From the NCBI GenBank assembly GCA_029945375.1, contig CM057068.1:1536233-1600232 (forward strand): DNA of 64,000 nt. The letters run 5' to 3'. The DNA comes from Agaricus subrufescens (lineage: Eukaryota; Basidiomycota; Agaricomycetes; Agaricales; Agaricaceae). This document shows positions 44,844 to 55,355 of this stretch, in pieces. The notes below the pieces were generated by a model that saw only the letters and a program-made list of their open reading frames with translations, did no database searches and had not been told where the DNA came from. Positions within the stretch are counted from its first letter, which is position 1; every line of letters begins with the position of its first letter. The translations under genes were made by a program, and so were the position numbers.

Positions 44844-45552
44844 ATGCAGATCAAATCCTTCGTCTACCTCTTGTCCGCCGTGTCTGTAGTTGCTGCTCAG
44901 AACACAGCAGCCATTTTGAGCCACCTAGCTGCGTTGCAGACATCGGTTACCACTTTGGACAACGCGATCAACGCCTTCCCTGACTCTGGAGGCAGTTTGA
45001 CTCAGGCACTGGTCAGTAGACATTATTACAAACATCAAACTATGTGTCAGTACTCAACGTGATGACCAGGGTATCCATTCCGATGCGCTTAATGCGCAAT
45101 CGGCCGCCGATGCCACTACAAATTCTACCCACGTATATTTGTTCAATTTCTATCTCTCGCAAAGTCCTTTATCTAATCATTAACAGGGTGTCCCTGCTCC
45201 GGTCTCCGAATCTGATGGCCAAAGCCTTGTTTCCGCTATCCAAATACTTTTACCTGTTATTGAAGACGCACTTTCGGGCGTTGTAGAGAAAAAACCCGCC
45301 TTCGACGCTCTTCCACTTGGTGGTGTATCTGGTCTCGTCAAGCAGGACCTTGGGCTCCTCAGTGCAAGTACTTCTGCCCTAGAGACTGCCCTTATTGCCC
45401 TTTCTCCCGTGCGTTTTCTGTTACTTCCGAGTTTGATGAAATCATCCAAATGATACTAACATCTTTGGCAGACTGACTTGGCTGGAGAAGCTGCTGATCT
45501 TAAGAGCGAAGTTGACGCTGCTTTTGCGACTGCCATCGCGGCTTATGCGTAG
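44844..45552 (+). CDS. HsbA-like secreted hydrophobic-surface-binding protein, copy 3 (divergent)
   Basis: The four-exon plan matches the copies at 27743 and 31564: 44844-45011, 45070-45132, 45187-45408 and 45472-45552. The signal peptide is MQIKSFVYLLSAVSVVAAQ. The mature part has NTAAILSHLAALQTSVTTLD, GIHSDALNAQSAADATTNST, APVSESDGQSLVSAIQILLP and ADLKSEVDAAFATAIAAYA. The shared N-terminal MQIKSFVYL, intron positions and phases show descent from one ancestor. Residue identity is visibly lower than between the other two, so this duplication is older. Probably secreted. Confidence 0.87.
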
Positions 45553-45956
45553 GTTACAATGTAGGGGCCGGGATTCATGATGTTTATGTTTAAATTGAAG
45601 CGTTTGAATGTTGTGTTTGATGGCTTCTGGTTGTATAATCTCAAAGTTTGGAAATGAAGCCCAGATTCGGGCTGACATTGCAGCATAGAAGACTTTAGAG
45701 GGAAAACGAATCGCCACGTCTTTTTTTTTGGTGCTCAGTTGTTTGACATATCACGGTGGTCCTCTGAAAAGTGAAGTTGAAATGGAATGTGAGATGGGAA
45801 TTTACGTCATACTCATCCACGGGCCGTACTCGTGTCACATGCACTGACAGGAATTTATACATCACACATGAGGAGAGAATCAAGAGCAGTTACTGAAAAT
45901 GGGGTTATATTCATGAGACTGAATGTGGGGCGGTCTGCCAACTTGATCAGCACTTC

Positions 45957-46976
45957 ATGGCCACCCACGCCCTCATACAAGCGCTCAGAGCTAACAGGCC
46001 CGCATTCGGGGCCTGGTTGACATCCCCTGGTTTGTTTCATGCACGAACCCTTGCCAAATCCAGCCCCTATCTGTCGTGGATCGCCATCGATTGCGAACAC
46101 GGTATGATCCCTTTGGTTCCGGGGGCAGCAGAAAGTACTGTGGCCATCGAAAGTGCTGGTGTTAGCCCACTCATTAGGATTCCCGCGACCGGTGCTACCG
46201 GGAGTACTAGCTGGCAAATCAAGAATGCCCTTGATGCGGGAGCACGGGGGGTGATTGTTCCGATGGTCTGGATGCTTATATACCTCCGCCTGCCTGCAGC
46301 TTATTTGATTTTTTTCTAGGTAAATGACGCTGAAAAGGCTCGAGAGATAGTGGGAGACTGCAAATTTCCTCCAAACGGTCGCCGCGGATTTGGTTCCCCT
46401 TTCACCCACATGACATGGAATATGAACGTACCGCAATATCTTGAATTAGCTAACGACAACATTCTTGTCATGGTACAGATCGAAACGAGGGAGGCAGTTA
46501 GCAATTGTAAGGAGATAGCGAATGTTGATGGTGTAGGTAAGTGATAACAGTCTCAACTCCATGGGGTGGTCCTTTCATACAGAGTGTTGATTGACTCTTA
46601 GATGTTTTGTTCATCGGGCCTTACGATCTTTCAATATCGCTAGGATACCCTCCTCCTTCACCAGACCCACATCCCGACATGGAGCAAGTCATCATAAAGA
46701 TTTTGAACGTAGCCCATGATGCGGGAAAGAAGTGGTATGGCTCATTTTCTACAGCCTCGGTTGAGTGCTTGAACTCCTGTTACCAGCGCTATCTATTGTA
46801 TCTCTGGCGAACAGGCCGCCAAGCGAGTAGATCAAGGTTTTGACATGGTCAGTGAACTATTTCTGGAATGAATTCGGAGAGGGCCGATAGATAATTTATA
46901 GATTAACGTAACAAGCGACATGGGGGCTATGTCGGAGGCTGTGGCGTCGCATGTAGCAAAAGCGGTCGCAAAGTAG
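45957..46976 (+). CDS. HpcH/HpaI-family aldolase (class II, metal dependent)
   Basis: Family members cleave or form 2-keto-3-deoxy and related 4-hydroxy-2-oxo acids, releasing pyruvate. Exons 45957-46265, 46320-46536 and 46602 to about 46734, followed by two short exons, end at TAG 46974-46976, giving about 260 residues, the normal length. The active-site set is visible: His in AIDCEHG, Arg in SPLIRIPAT, metal ligands Glu in VMVQIETREAV and Asp in FIGPYDLSISLG, plus RRGFGSPFTH. The C-terminus reads CAIYCISGEQAAKRVDQGFD and NVTSDMGAMSEAVASH. There is no signal peptide, so it is cytosolic. The physiological substrate is unknown. Confidence 0.92.
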
Positions 46977-49271
46977 AGTATCTCCTTTTCGGATCAGATT
47001 GTATAAACTTTGAGAGTGAATCCGACTATAAGGGGCGTGGATGACTCCTCAAGCCCGCTCGCCAAGTTCTGAGTTGTGTTTCCGCGACACCCGATGCAGA
47101 AACATGAGTAATCTCATTTAAATTTCCTTCATTACCCTGATTGTTCCGTTCCCCGCGGCTCCATTCTTCGTTGTTAATGATCACCGAAACTTGCACTATG
47201 TCACAAAACTTAGTACAATACCCCACTACTTCCACTTGAGCACCCGCTTAGAATATCCCCAGCGTTCATTACTCCATCCAAAATGGAACGCATTCTATAT
47301 TGTATTTAAATGAGGCTAGGCCGCATCACTGTTTTCTTGATTCTCTGTGGTGTATCGGTCAGATCGGTCTCATCTCCAGACTGACCGGATTGTTTGAGTG
47401 GTTTAGAAGTTTTTGACCACTTTCTCCATGCTTCCATCCCTTAGATTGTGGAGTGTCCGACTAAAAGCTCAGCGGATATGTATATATCACCAAATCCGGA
47501 AGCTTCATACATCTTAAGAGTTGATTTTTATCAACATGATAGGCCAAAGATACGATCAGTAAGAACGCTCATACTTCATCTCCACTGCAGCATAGCTATT
47601 TCATATACCTAATGGGGCACGAAATCGCCGCATGCTGATACACGTGGGAGTCGGTGAGTCAAGTACCATGTACTTAAAAGTACTACAAATACCATGACAC
47701 CAAACAACAGATCCAGAACGGTCGGACACAGCGTCTTACCTAGTCCATATAATGCTACAATAATACTCAAATTTATGAGTATCACCGGAAGGTTCAAAAA
47801 AACTTGTATCAACACTGATGCTCTACAATAAACTCCACGACTCGGACATAGCACAAGCCCGGTAGACTTATCTCGTTTAACGGAATGGCGTTCAAGAACG
47901 TAAATTTATATGGATTTTGAGTCAGCCATAAATCTATACTTGGCCGCCTTCAGGGTATAGTCAGGGTAACCAACGAGGACTACCTCCACCTGATGACCAA
48001 GGGAATTTTGGGATGGCTTGTCCCTTTGTAGTACCACAGGATCCGTGATGTCTGCCTGACGCGTGGCAACTTCGGCTGTATCCCCCCACTGTTATTAATG
48101 AATAGTACGTTGTCGATATCGATATTTTCCAATTCTCAGGGGAGGGAAGGTCGGCATTAAACGCGCACTTTCTTGTGTATAAACTAATGGCCGGTTAGTA
48201 GGATATTACAAAAGCCCATTTGCCGAATACTTCTAACCTCTTGGACTAAGATTTCACGAAGATGGAGGCAAAACGACGGAGCGAAAGATGTTACAAGATT
48301 GTTCCATGTAGCTATCCACTCGAGCTCTCAAGGCTTTTACGTTTGACACTTCCAGCCAGAGTTATCTTGATTAAGGCTCGGAAAACTTTACGAGGGATAC
48401 AGGATAAAATCGGTAAGGGGTGACTTATCATAGGAAGTGGCGATGGCGCCCTCAAATCACGGACACCCCCTAAGAGTATACAGAGCACTTATACTGACGT
48501 CAGCTCAAACTTTGAAGTGTTCGCGGGATTCAAAATACTATAGTCATGGCCAAATGTCCATAACAATGGAATCGGCTACTCAGTAATTCGATTGATGCCC
48601 TCTTCATTCTCGGATGTCTGAATTTACTCATTAGCCCGCGGCGTCCGCGACCAGTACATAATAATAAGCGCTGATGAGCTCGTATTTACCTCAGTCGACA
48701 TGTAGGGCGATTTGCATAAGAATAGAAACAATCACTTATATCACTTGTTGGGCGCCACGGAGTTTGAATGTGAGGCTCGAATCGTCTGAGTTTCAATTTT
48801 GAATTCCGCAGCCTGTGTTCTCTTCTCAGGACGACAGCCAACCCAAGTGCCGAGCTGGCTTCTCACGCGCAACTTCTGCGCCGCACATACGGTGGTGCTG
48901 GGATTTCGTGGCTTCGGCGTGCTAGCTTCGCTTTCTATCCCTGGAGGCGTTAACTGTTGTTTGGGCTCATATGGGCTTATTAGTCTCACGCCCGTACATC
49001 ACCAGATCGAGCTGACACCCGTGGCGGCCGATTTATTAAACAATGAACATGATGTTTTGCCCATAGATCGGGTTGCATGCTGAGTTGTCGCCGGTTCCAA
49101 TGTTCATCAAACATCCCTTGATGAGGAGAAACGGAATCCTAGATGTTGTTTGTACGTCATTCCGTCCATAACCCTTTACCGAATGTTTATCCAACACGCA
49201 GCGTTCACCGATATAACAGAAATTTACGTCTTAAGCTATTTCAGATCTGTGCCCTTCTTTCTTGGGTGGAC
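46977..49271. other. no gene seen
   Basis: A 2.3-kb spacer. A minus-strand frame at 47854-47609 has hydrophobic stretches (VILINLSIIVALYGLG) and could be a membrane-protein remnant, but there is no start or splice context. Nothing else is supported. Confidence 0.4.
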
Positions 49272-49279
49272 TATATAAT
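49272..49279 (+). promoter_or_regulatory. TATA box of P450 gene
   Basis: TATATAAT lies about 50 bp before the ATG at 49328, in a plausible position. Confidence 0.5.
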
Positions 49280-49327
49280 AAGACGAACCTTCTCTTGTTC
49301 GACTGTGCTCGTCCCTCCATTCTCCCA

Positions 49328-51417
49328 ATGGCACTACCCGGAATCATTACTTCCGCTCTCCTCGCTCTTATCGTCCTCATTGTTGTAACAGCCTTCCGCC
49401 GACGGGGCATTAGCAATGCCCCCCTCCCCCCTGGTCCACCGCAGCTTCCTGTCATCGGAAACCTCCACAACAAGCCGAAATATTCTGAGTGGCAGAAGTA
49501 TGCCGAGTGGGGCAGAGAATACAGTATGTTAATGATTTCATGCAAACTCAGACTAACATGGCTTCATCTGCAAGATTCTGAACTCATTCATTTGAATCTG
49601 GCTGGTACCAGCCTTGTTGTCCTTAACTCTCACCGAGCGGCAATCGACTTGTTGGAAAAACGAGGCGCTATTTTTTCATCACGTCCTCATTCTACAATGG
49701 TTCATGAACTCTTGGGCTTCACTTGGCTTTTCGCCGTCATGCCAAATAACGATGGATGGCGCATAAGGAGGCGACTTTTGCAACGCTATTTCAAATTTCC
49801 TGTCGAGGACTCTCATTCTATTGCCAGTGTCGATTTGAAATGGCAGCGGCCGCACGAGATAAAATATGTCAATTCGCTTTTAGGAAAACTCGTCAACACC
49901 CCTGACAGATTCATGGATCACATTGTCCAGTGAGCTAATTCTCTCGCGAATTAAGTTTGTAGCTTAACCTTAAGTAGCATGGTCGGTTCTGTATCTTTGT
50001 CCACGACTTTTGGCCTTCCGATTAAGCCCGTGGATGATCCGTATATCAAGCTCTCGTCGACCGGGGCCGAAGGGCTCAAACAAGCATCACTTCCAGGAGC
50101 TTTCTTTGTAGATGCTCTCCCGATAATCAAGTACTTGCCGAGTTGGGTGGCCTTCCAGCGCCAGGCTAGCATGTGGCGTGATGACATGAAGAACATGCTT
50201 GAGGTTCCTTTCGCTGCGGCTAAAAAGCAGTGGCAAGAACGAGGAAAGGTATGATAATCTATCCTGATCTTATCCGATGTCTAAATCAGGTCTAGAACGG
50301 AACGTCCGGATCCGGTCTTAGTTCTTTCACATCCGAAGCTTTGGATGATATCTACTCTCACGATGAACCCGACCTTCACCAGGAAGAACTGATCAAAGAA
50401 ATTTGTTCCACTATCTTCATGGGTACTTGTCTCGAGTCTTCGCTAGTAGCCTAGAGTATTTCTAACTCTTGTCAATCCTCGTCACAGGAACTGTTGGAAC
50501 CACTTCTGGAATGGTGAATGCCTTTATGCTGGCTATGGTTCACAATCCAGACGTCCAGAAACGTGCCCAAGCTGAATTGGATTCTGTTCTCCGGGGGACT
50601 GATGGAAAGTTACGATTGCCAACTCATGATGACGAACCTTTACTTCCTTATTGTACTGCCATTGTCAAGGAGACTTTCAGGTATGAAACTTTTATTCTGA
50701 TGAGCCTGCGTGTTCATTTTTATGTACAGGTGGCTCCCAATTGCACCAATTGGTAGGTAGACTCCCCTTTTATTCTTCCTTGCATGTGTACAATTCCTTT
50801 TCCAGCTATCCCACACTATTCCACCGCCGAAGACGTTTACGAAGGATATCGCATCCCGAAGGGAACGGTAGTGGTTCCAAACATCTGGTCAGCTTTTCCA
50901 AATCTGTACATCAAGAAGCTCGACTTATCTTTCCCGTAGGGCGATGCTGCGCGACCCGGAGAAGTATCCCAATCCCCACCTCTTCTTGCCGGAGCGCTTT
51001 ATACTTGAAGACGGTTCCCTCAATCATGCATTGGCAAAGGACGTTGAGCTAGGGTTCGGTTTTGGCCGAAGGTATGCTTACTTATTGCATTCCTTTCAAC
51101 TAAATTAATCTCTTTGCCTCAGAATCTGTCCAGGAAGGCACCTTGGCAATTCGATCGTTTGGATGGCGGCGACTAACATTCTAGCGACATGTGATATCCT
51201 CAAGGCCAAAGATGCTAATGGGAACACGATCGAACCAGGAATGAAGCTAGAGTCAGCTATTACAGCGTAGGCGTCCCGCTTCTTTTGTTGGTATTATGAG
51301 CCACTAACGAGCATCAGGGGTCCCGAGCCGTTCAAGTGCGCGATCAAACCTCGTAGTGAGGAGACTGCGGAGCTCATTAAGCAAGGCTGCATTGAAAGTG
51401 AATACATTGGTTTGTAA
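49328..51417 (+). CDS. cytochrome P450 monooxygenase
   Basis: A membrane-anchored monooxygenase that needs a P450 reductase partner. The N-terminal anchor ITSALLALIVLIVVTAF is followed by the proline-rich hinge PLPPGPPQLPVIGNLH. Exon 1 ends at 49523 and continues at NSELIHLNLAGTS. The helix C region is NNDGWRIRRRLLQRYF. The I-helix reads IFMGTVGTTSGMVNAF; ExxR is KETFR; PERF is LPERF; and the heme loop is FGFGRRICPGRHLG with the Cys thiolate. The stop is at 51415-51417, with about ten short introns. The I-helix lacks the acidic residue usually found before the Thr pair (GTVGTT instead of a GxDTT-like string). The family resembles basidiomycete CYP clans that oxidise hydrophobic natural products, but the substrate is unknown. 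Confidence 0.9.
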
Positions 51418-52463
51418 TTGTCGGGTCATTGCGATGTTCTCTGTCATAGTATAAATATACCAACCCCACTATACGCTACGTGGTTGTCTAATTCCATTCA
51501 AAATCCGTTTCTTGAGTCAACCGTTCATGTCAGATGTCTCAATATTGCGCTTCCCATCATTCATACCTGTGTTCATGGCGAAGTTCCCGGGGCTAGAAGC
51601 ATGCAGAAGCTCTCGCCACCAATTGTATTGTTCTCCTTCTGTTATTCCGCTGAAACCCCACTGTCGGGCTTTTAACATCACCAATCTGTGCCTATCTAGT
51701 TCGGCCCGATGAATATCTGCTACCATCTGTGTAACGGCAATACATCAACGACATCCACATTGCACCTGGCAATACCTCATTATCTAGTGAGGGTCCTCTG
51801 CGGCATGTATGTTACGTACTACACCACGATCTGCCCCCGTAAGTCAGCTATTCGATTATTACCTCAAGGCTCATCCGTACTATGACGCGAGAGACTTGCT
51901 TAAAATATAATAGCTTCAGAAGCCTGAGTATCTGGTACCAAGCACTCGGAGGCAATGCAGGGCCGAAGCTCTATACCAGACCAGGCTGTGCGCACCGTGT
52001 ACTTCCGGCCGTTACGTGAAGTATAGCTGATCCCCCTATCAGCGCCTTAAATCAAACCAGGTTTGGCCCGCAACGCAAATCATAGAGAAATGCAGCGCTC
52101 AACATGAGACTCCCTATTCGCCACCGGAGTGGATCTGAGCGTTGTGTATCGCTCCAACGACTAACCGCTATCATCAAAGGCGAAAGCGGTACTGAAGAGT
52201 TAAGTGGATAATACTTTCGTAAATGTGCATCACACTCTCCCCAGTGAGCGATGAGGTAACTGTTGTTATCTGAAGATTAAGGCATTCTGCATCTCCTATC
52301 TATGCTGATGTAGTCGATGTTCCAAGACACCCTTCATGAAGGAGATCAGCGATTCTGCCGGCGCGAATGTGCGTTTCTTGCGTGCGACAAAGACGATTCA
52401 AAAAGGGCTCCCGCCTATTACCAACATTCTCCATTATCTCCAAGGGCTCCAGTGCATACAATC
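51418..52463. other. no gene seen
   Basis: Spacer with unremarkable short frames. The last 45 bp before 52464 resemble the region before 54309 (both end ATACAATCATG), as expected for promoters of duplicated genes. Confidence 0.45.
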
Positions 52464-53182
52464 ATGTCGTCTGACGTCTCTAGTGCAGAGAATGTTGGTT
52501 CTCCAAGCTCTTAACATCAGTGTCTTTGCTCAAGGACATAAACATGCAGCTCATACTGATACCTGGAACACCGTACAAGATCCGCTCCGCAGATGGACGG
52601 TGGGTTCAGGCTGCTGGGGTCATGCAGCCCCTTAAGCTGGTAGAGTCGCCTAGCAGGATCACTGTTGTGGGTCTCGATACCAACTCTCAGTTATCGTTTA
52701 TTAACCAATCCTTTCTAAATAGTGGCAAGTTGTTGAGCTCGGAATGACTGGACGCATTGCTCTTCGATCACCATCTGGTTGGTATGCTTCAGCCGCGCTT
52801 GACTGGCCAGTAAGTCAATCGGATACATCTTGATCATTCATACTAATAAGCACTGTACAAGGATGGGCCACTTGTCGAAGACCCAGATAATGCAACCCAG
52901 TGGAATCAACGGAGCATTACCGACAGTCTTTATACGGTATGCATGCAAATCATGTTGTTCATTATGCGACTAACGTCTTTGAACCAATACTCAGTTGAGT
53001 AACCGAACTGGACAGTTTTGGTCATACCGACGGGGATCTGACGAGGTATTCTACAAGCTGATAGTTTTAACTTTACCCACTTAACTCTGAACACGCAGAT
53101 CATGCTCAACCCCAAACGGGAAAGTACTGAAAATCAGGACTGGGTATTCATTGAGGTTGCAAGAGTGACTGACGAAGAATAG
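52464..53182 (+). CDS. small cytosolic beta-trefoil-like protein, copy 1
   Basis: A short first exon (MSSDVSSAEN) is spliced in phase to DINMQLILIPGTPYKI. Further exons give RSADGRWVQAAG, a W-VVELG segment, RIALRSPSGWYASAALDW, DGPLVEDPDNATQWNQRS, SNRTGQFWSYRRGSDE and MLNPKRESTENQDWVFIE, ending at TAG 53180-53182. The protein is about 150 residues with no signal peptide. Regular aromatic-tipped beta segments (GRWVQ, GWYAS, QFWSY, QDWVF) suggest a beta-trefoil, the fold of many mushroom lectins and protease inhibitors. No specific family is claimed. A paralogue with the same exon plan follows at 54309. Confidence 0.65.
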
Positions 53183-54308
53183 ATATATACAACATCCAGT
53201 GGACGGCTATTGAATTCAATTGAGTTAGCTTATTTTGTTGAAGTTAAACTTGGCTTGTTTCAACTCCATGTGTCGAGAAAATACATATGCTATTTGTGTG
53301 ATACGAGGATGACATACCGTTGGATGGCTCCTGGTCATAGTGCAGAGCCGTTATGTATCTCTCTCTTCCTCGCTCTTTTCACACTGTAGACTTCTGATAA
53401 CTCGCCCCTCACATATGACCTAGAAATGGAAATATTTAAATATACAAGACTTTGTAGATGTACCGGAAAATGTCCAACTTGGGCTGGATTCTTCATTGTC
53501 CACCTTACTGTGTCTTGGCTCAAGGATCCGTTTCAAAGGATAACGGTAGAGTCAACTACCGAAGACCAAAATACTGTAAGTTAGTGGTTCCTGAATGCTG
53601 TGACCTCACAATTCTTGACCGCCTGTCATGATCTTTACCGCGTCGTAAGGAATGAACTGGCATCTATCATTCCATTCTCAGATAAGCAACTGAGCTGGCT
53701 CTTTTTGAGCGATTCGTAACGGATGAGGCGATGCATCCCGCGCACTCTTGGCTACCTCCGTATACTTAGTTTCCGATTATGTATTGGTACTGGCCTTACC
53801 GAAATAACAATAGTTTCTTCTGGGCTCCCAGGGAGTCGATGTTATGAAATCAACTTAACCCAACGTGAAATAGGTTTACGTGGAGTGCTTCTAATCGAAT
53901 AGACTGCGTTTGAACTCGATTGGAGCCCCTCATCGAAACACCAGAGCCCTTAACTTGTGACTACACATCTCATTTGTGAAATAAGATATAGATCGCAGAA
54001 ATGAGATATATGATGCAAGCTGCCGCAGTAGAATCAAGGCATGAGAAAAAGATAGATTGAAGGTTAGACGTTGGAGGATTAGTTTCGGTCCTCTCAAATC
54101 CCGATTATCCCAATCAAGCTGGCTCGTCCAATCTAACCTGAAGCATTCTGTGTTCCATGACACCTTTCAGATGAACGAATTGATAACGGCCACTTAATGA
54201 TTCTAGTGGCAGGATGAATGCACTTTAACCGCCAGAAAAACATTTAAAAGGGCACTCACCAGGTAACAAGCATCCATAACATCTCCCAAAGTCCTAATAC
54301 ATACAATC
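53183..54308. other. spacer with a Brc1 3'-end scrap
   Basis: No gene was found. The only notable part is the duplicate-like string at about 54083-54121. Confidence 0.45.
54083..54121 (-). repeat. scrap resembling the 3' end of the BRCT gene
   Basis: CGATTATCCCAATC with flanks matches the last coding bases of the BRCT gene at 55383-55396. On the minus strand this reads QLDWDNRDLRGPK, against QELDWDNRNLRVPG at the true C-terminus. It lies downstream of beta-trefoil copy 1, just as the real end lies downstream of copy 2. Confidence 0.55.
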
Positions 54309-55026
54309 ATGTCTGAGGTTCGCCTTCCAGCCTCTCGTGATTGTGTCTCTGCTGACCAGCTATCGACGTAGTCTTGCCTAGGCACTGTTATCAAACCTGG
54401 AAAACGTTATGAAATCCACTCTACTGATGGACGCTATGTTCAGGCTGAGGGGGTCCAAGATCCCGTGAAGCTAGTGAAGATGCCTGCTATGGCCACTGCT
54501 GTGGGTGTCGTTATAAACTAACAAGCTTCGGTCATTGCTCACGACCAAGTTCTTGTCTGGCTCTATAGTGGCTCGCAGTCAAGGTCAATGGAGTACTCGC
54601 TCTTCGGTCTCCTGGTGGTTGGTATGCGACAGGCAAGGATGACTCGGCAGTAAGTGAAGAACATGTACCTCGATTACGTACGTTAATAGAGATTCTCCAG
54701 GAAGGCCCCCTCATGCTAGACCCGAACAGTGCAACCCATTGGCAAGCAAGCTGTGTGAAGGGCCAGCACGTCACGGTATGGATCAAAGTTATATCGTTTA
54801 GTCTGCGACTTATGACGTTCTATTGTTCAATTCTTAGTTGAATACTGTTGCAGCTCCTAATTTCCATTGGACGGTTCGTCCAGATTCTGATGAGGTATTC
54901 CGTACACTCTCGCTGGTTATGTCCGATATACTCAACTTTTTTGATACACAGATCTGGCTTCAGGCACCAGTCGCAGGTTCTGAAGAACAGGCCTGGCGAT
55001 TCATGGAAGTTCTTAATGATGATTAG
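54309..55026 (+). CDS. small cytosolic beta-trefoil-like protein, copy 2
   Basis: The exon plan is shared with the gene at 52464. A 9-nt first exon (MSE) is followed by an intron ending CGACGTAG at about 54372. Then come SCLGTVIKPGKRYEIHSTDG, RYVQAEGVQDPVKLVKMPAM, WLAVKVNGVLALRSPGGWYA, EGPLMLDPNSATHWQAS, LNTVAAPNFHWTVRPDSDE and IWLQAPVAGSEEQAWRFMEV, ending at TAG 55024-55026. There is no signal peptide. The shared signature LALRSPGGWYA (IALRSPSGWYA in copy 1) and the same splice positions show tandem duplication. Function is unknown; a defensive lectin or protease inhibitor is possible. Confidence 0.63.
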
Positions 55027-55355
55027 GCGTCTACAGAACCTAGTAGACTGCTTTTGAATTCAATCCGGTTGCATATTTCTGTTATTGAAGGAGAAGCTTA
55101 TCTTCAACCCAATGTCTGTAACCATGTCTGGAAATTACATTTTATTCTATGAAATATATTGAGGGAATGGAAATGGATGTCAGTCGCATGCTGAACGAGA
55201 GTGTGGTTACCCCCACCACCAAAAAATTACAAACACGTCAAAGTTAGAAGCAAGTATCCAGAAGTATTGCATACAATTGTGTACCGGAAAATACTGACGA
55301 AATCAATTATATCATGTTGATCGAACCAAGATAATTAAGGTGCAAAACTAGAGGG
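55027..55355. other. intergenic, converging genes
   Basis: Short region between the beta-trefoil gene (plus) and the BRCT gene (minus). No feature seen. Confidence 0.5.

Noticed and set aside
40817..51417. Biosynthetic gene cluster around transporter, aldolase and P450
   Set aside because: No backbone synthase, no regulator and large spacers with unrelated genes; co-location alone does not support a pathway.
53930..54163. Minus-strand ORF of 77 codons as a gene
   Set aside because: Only the QLDWDNRDLRGPK part has meaning, as a scrap of the BRCT gene end; the rest is unstructured.
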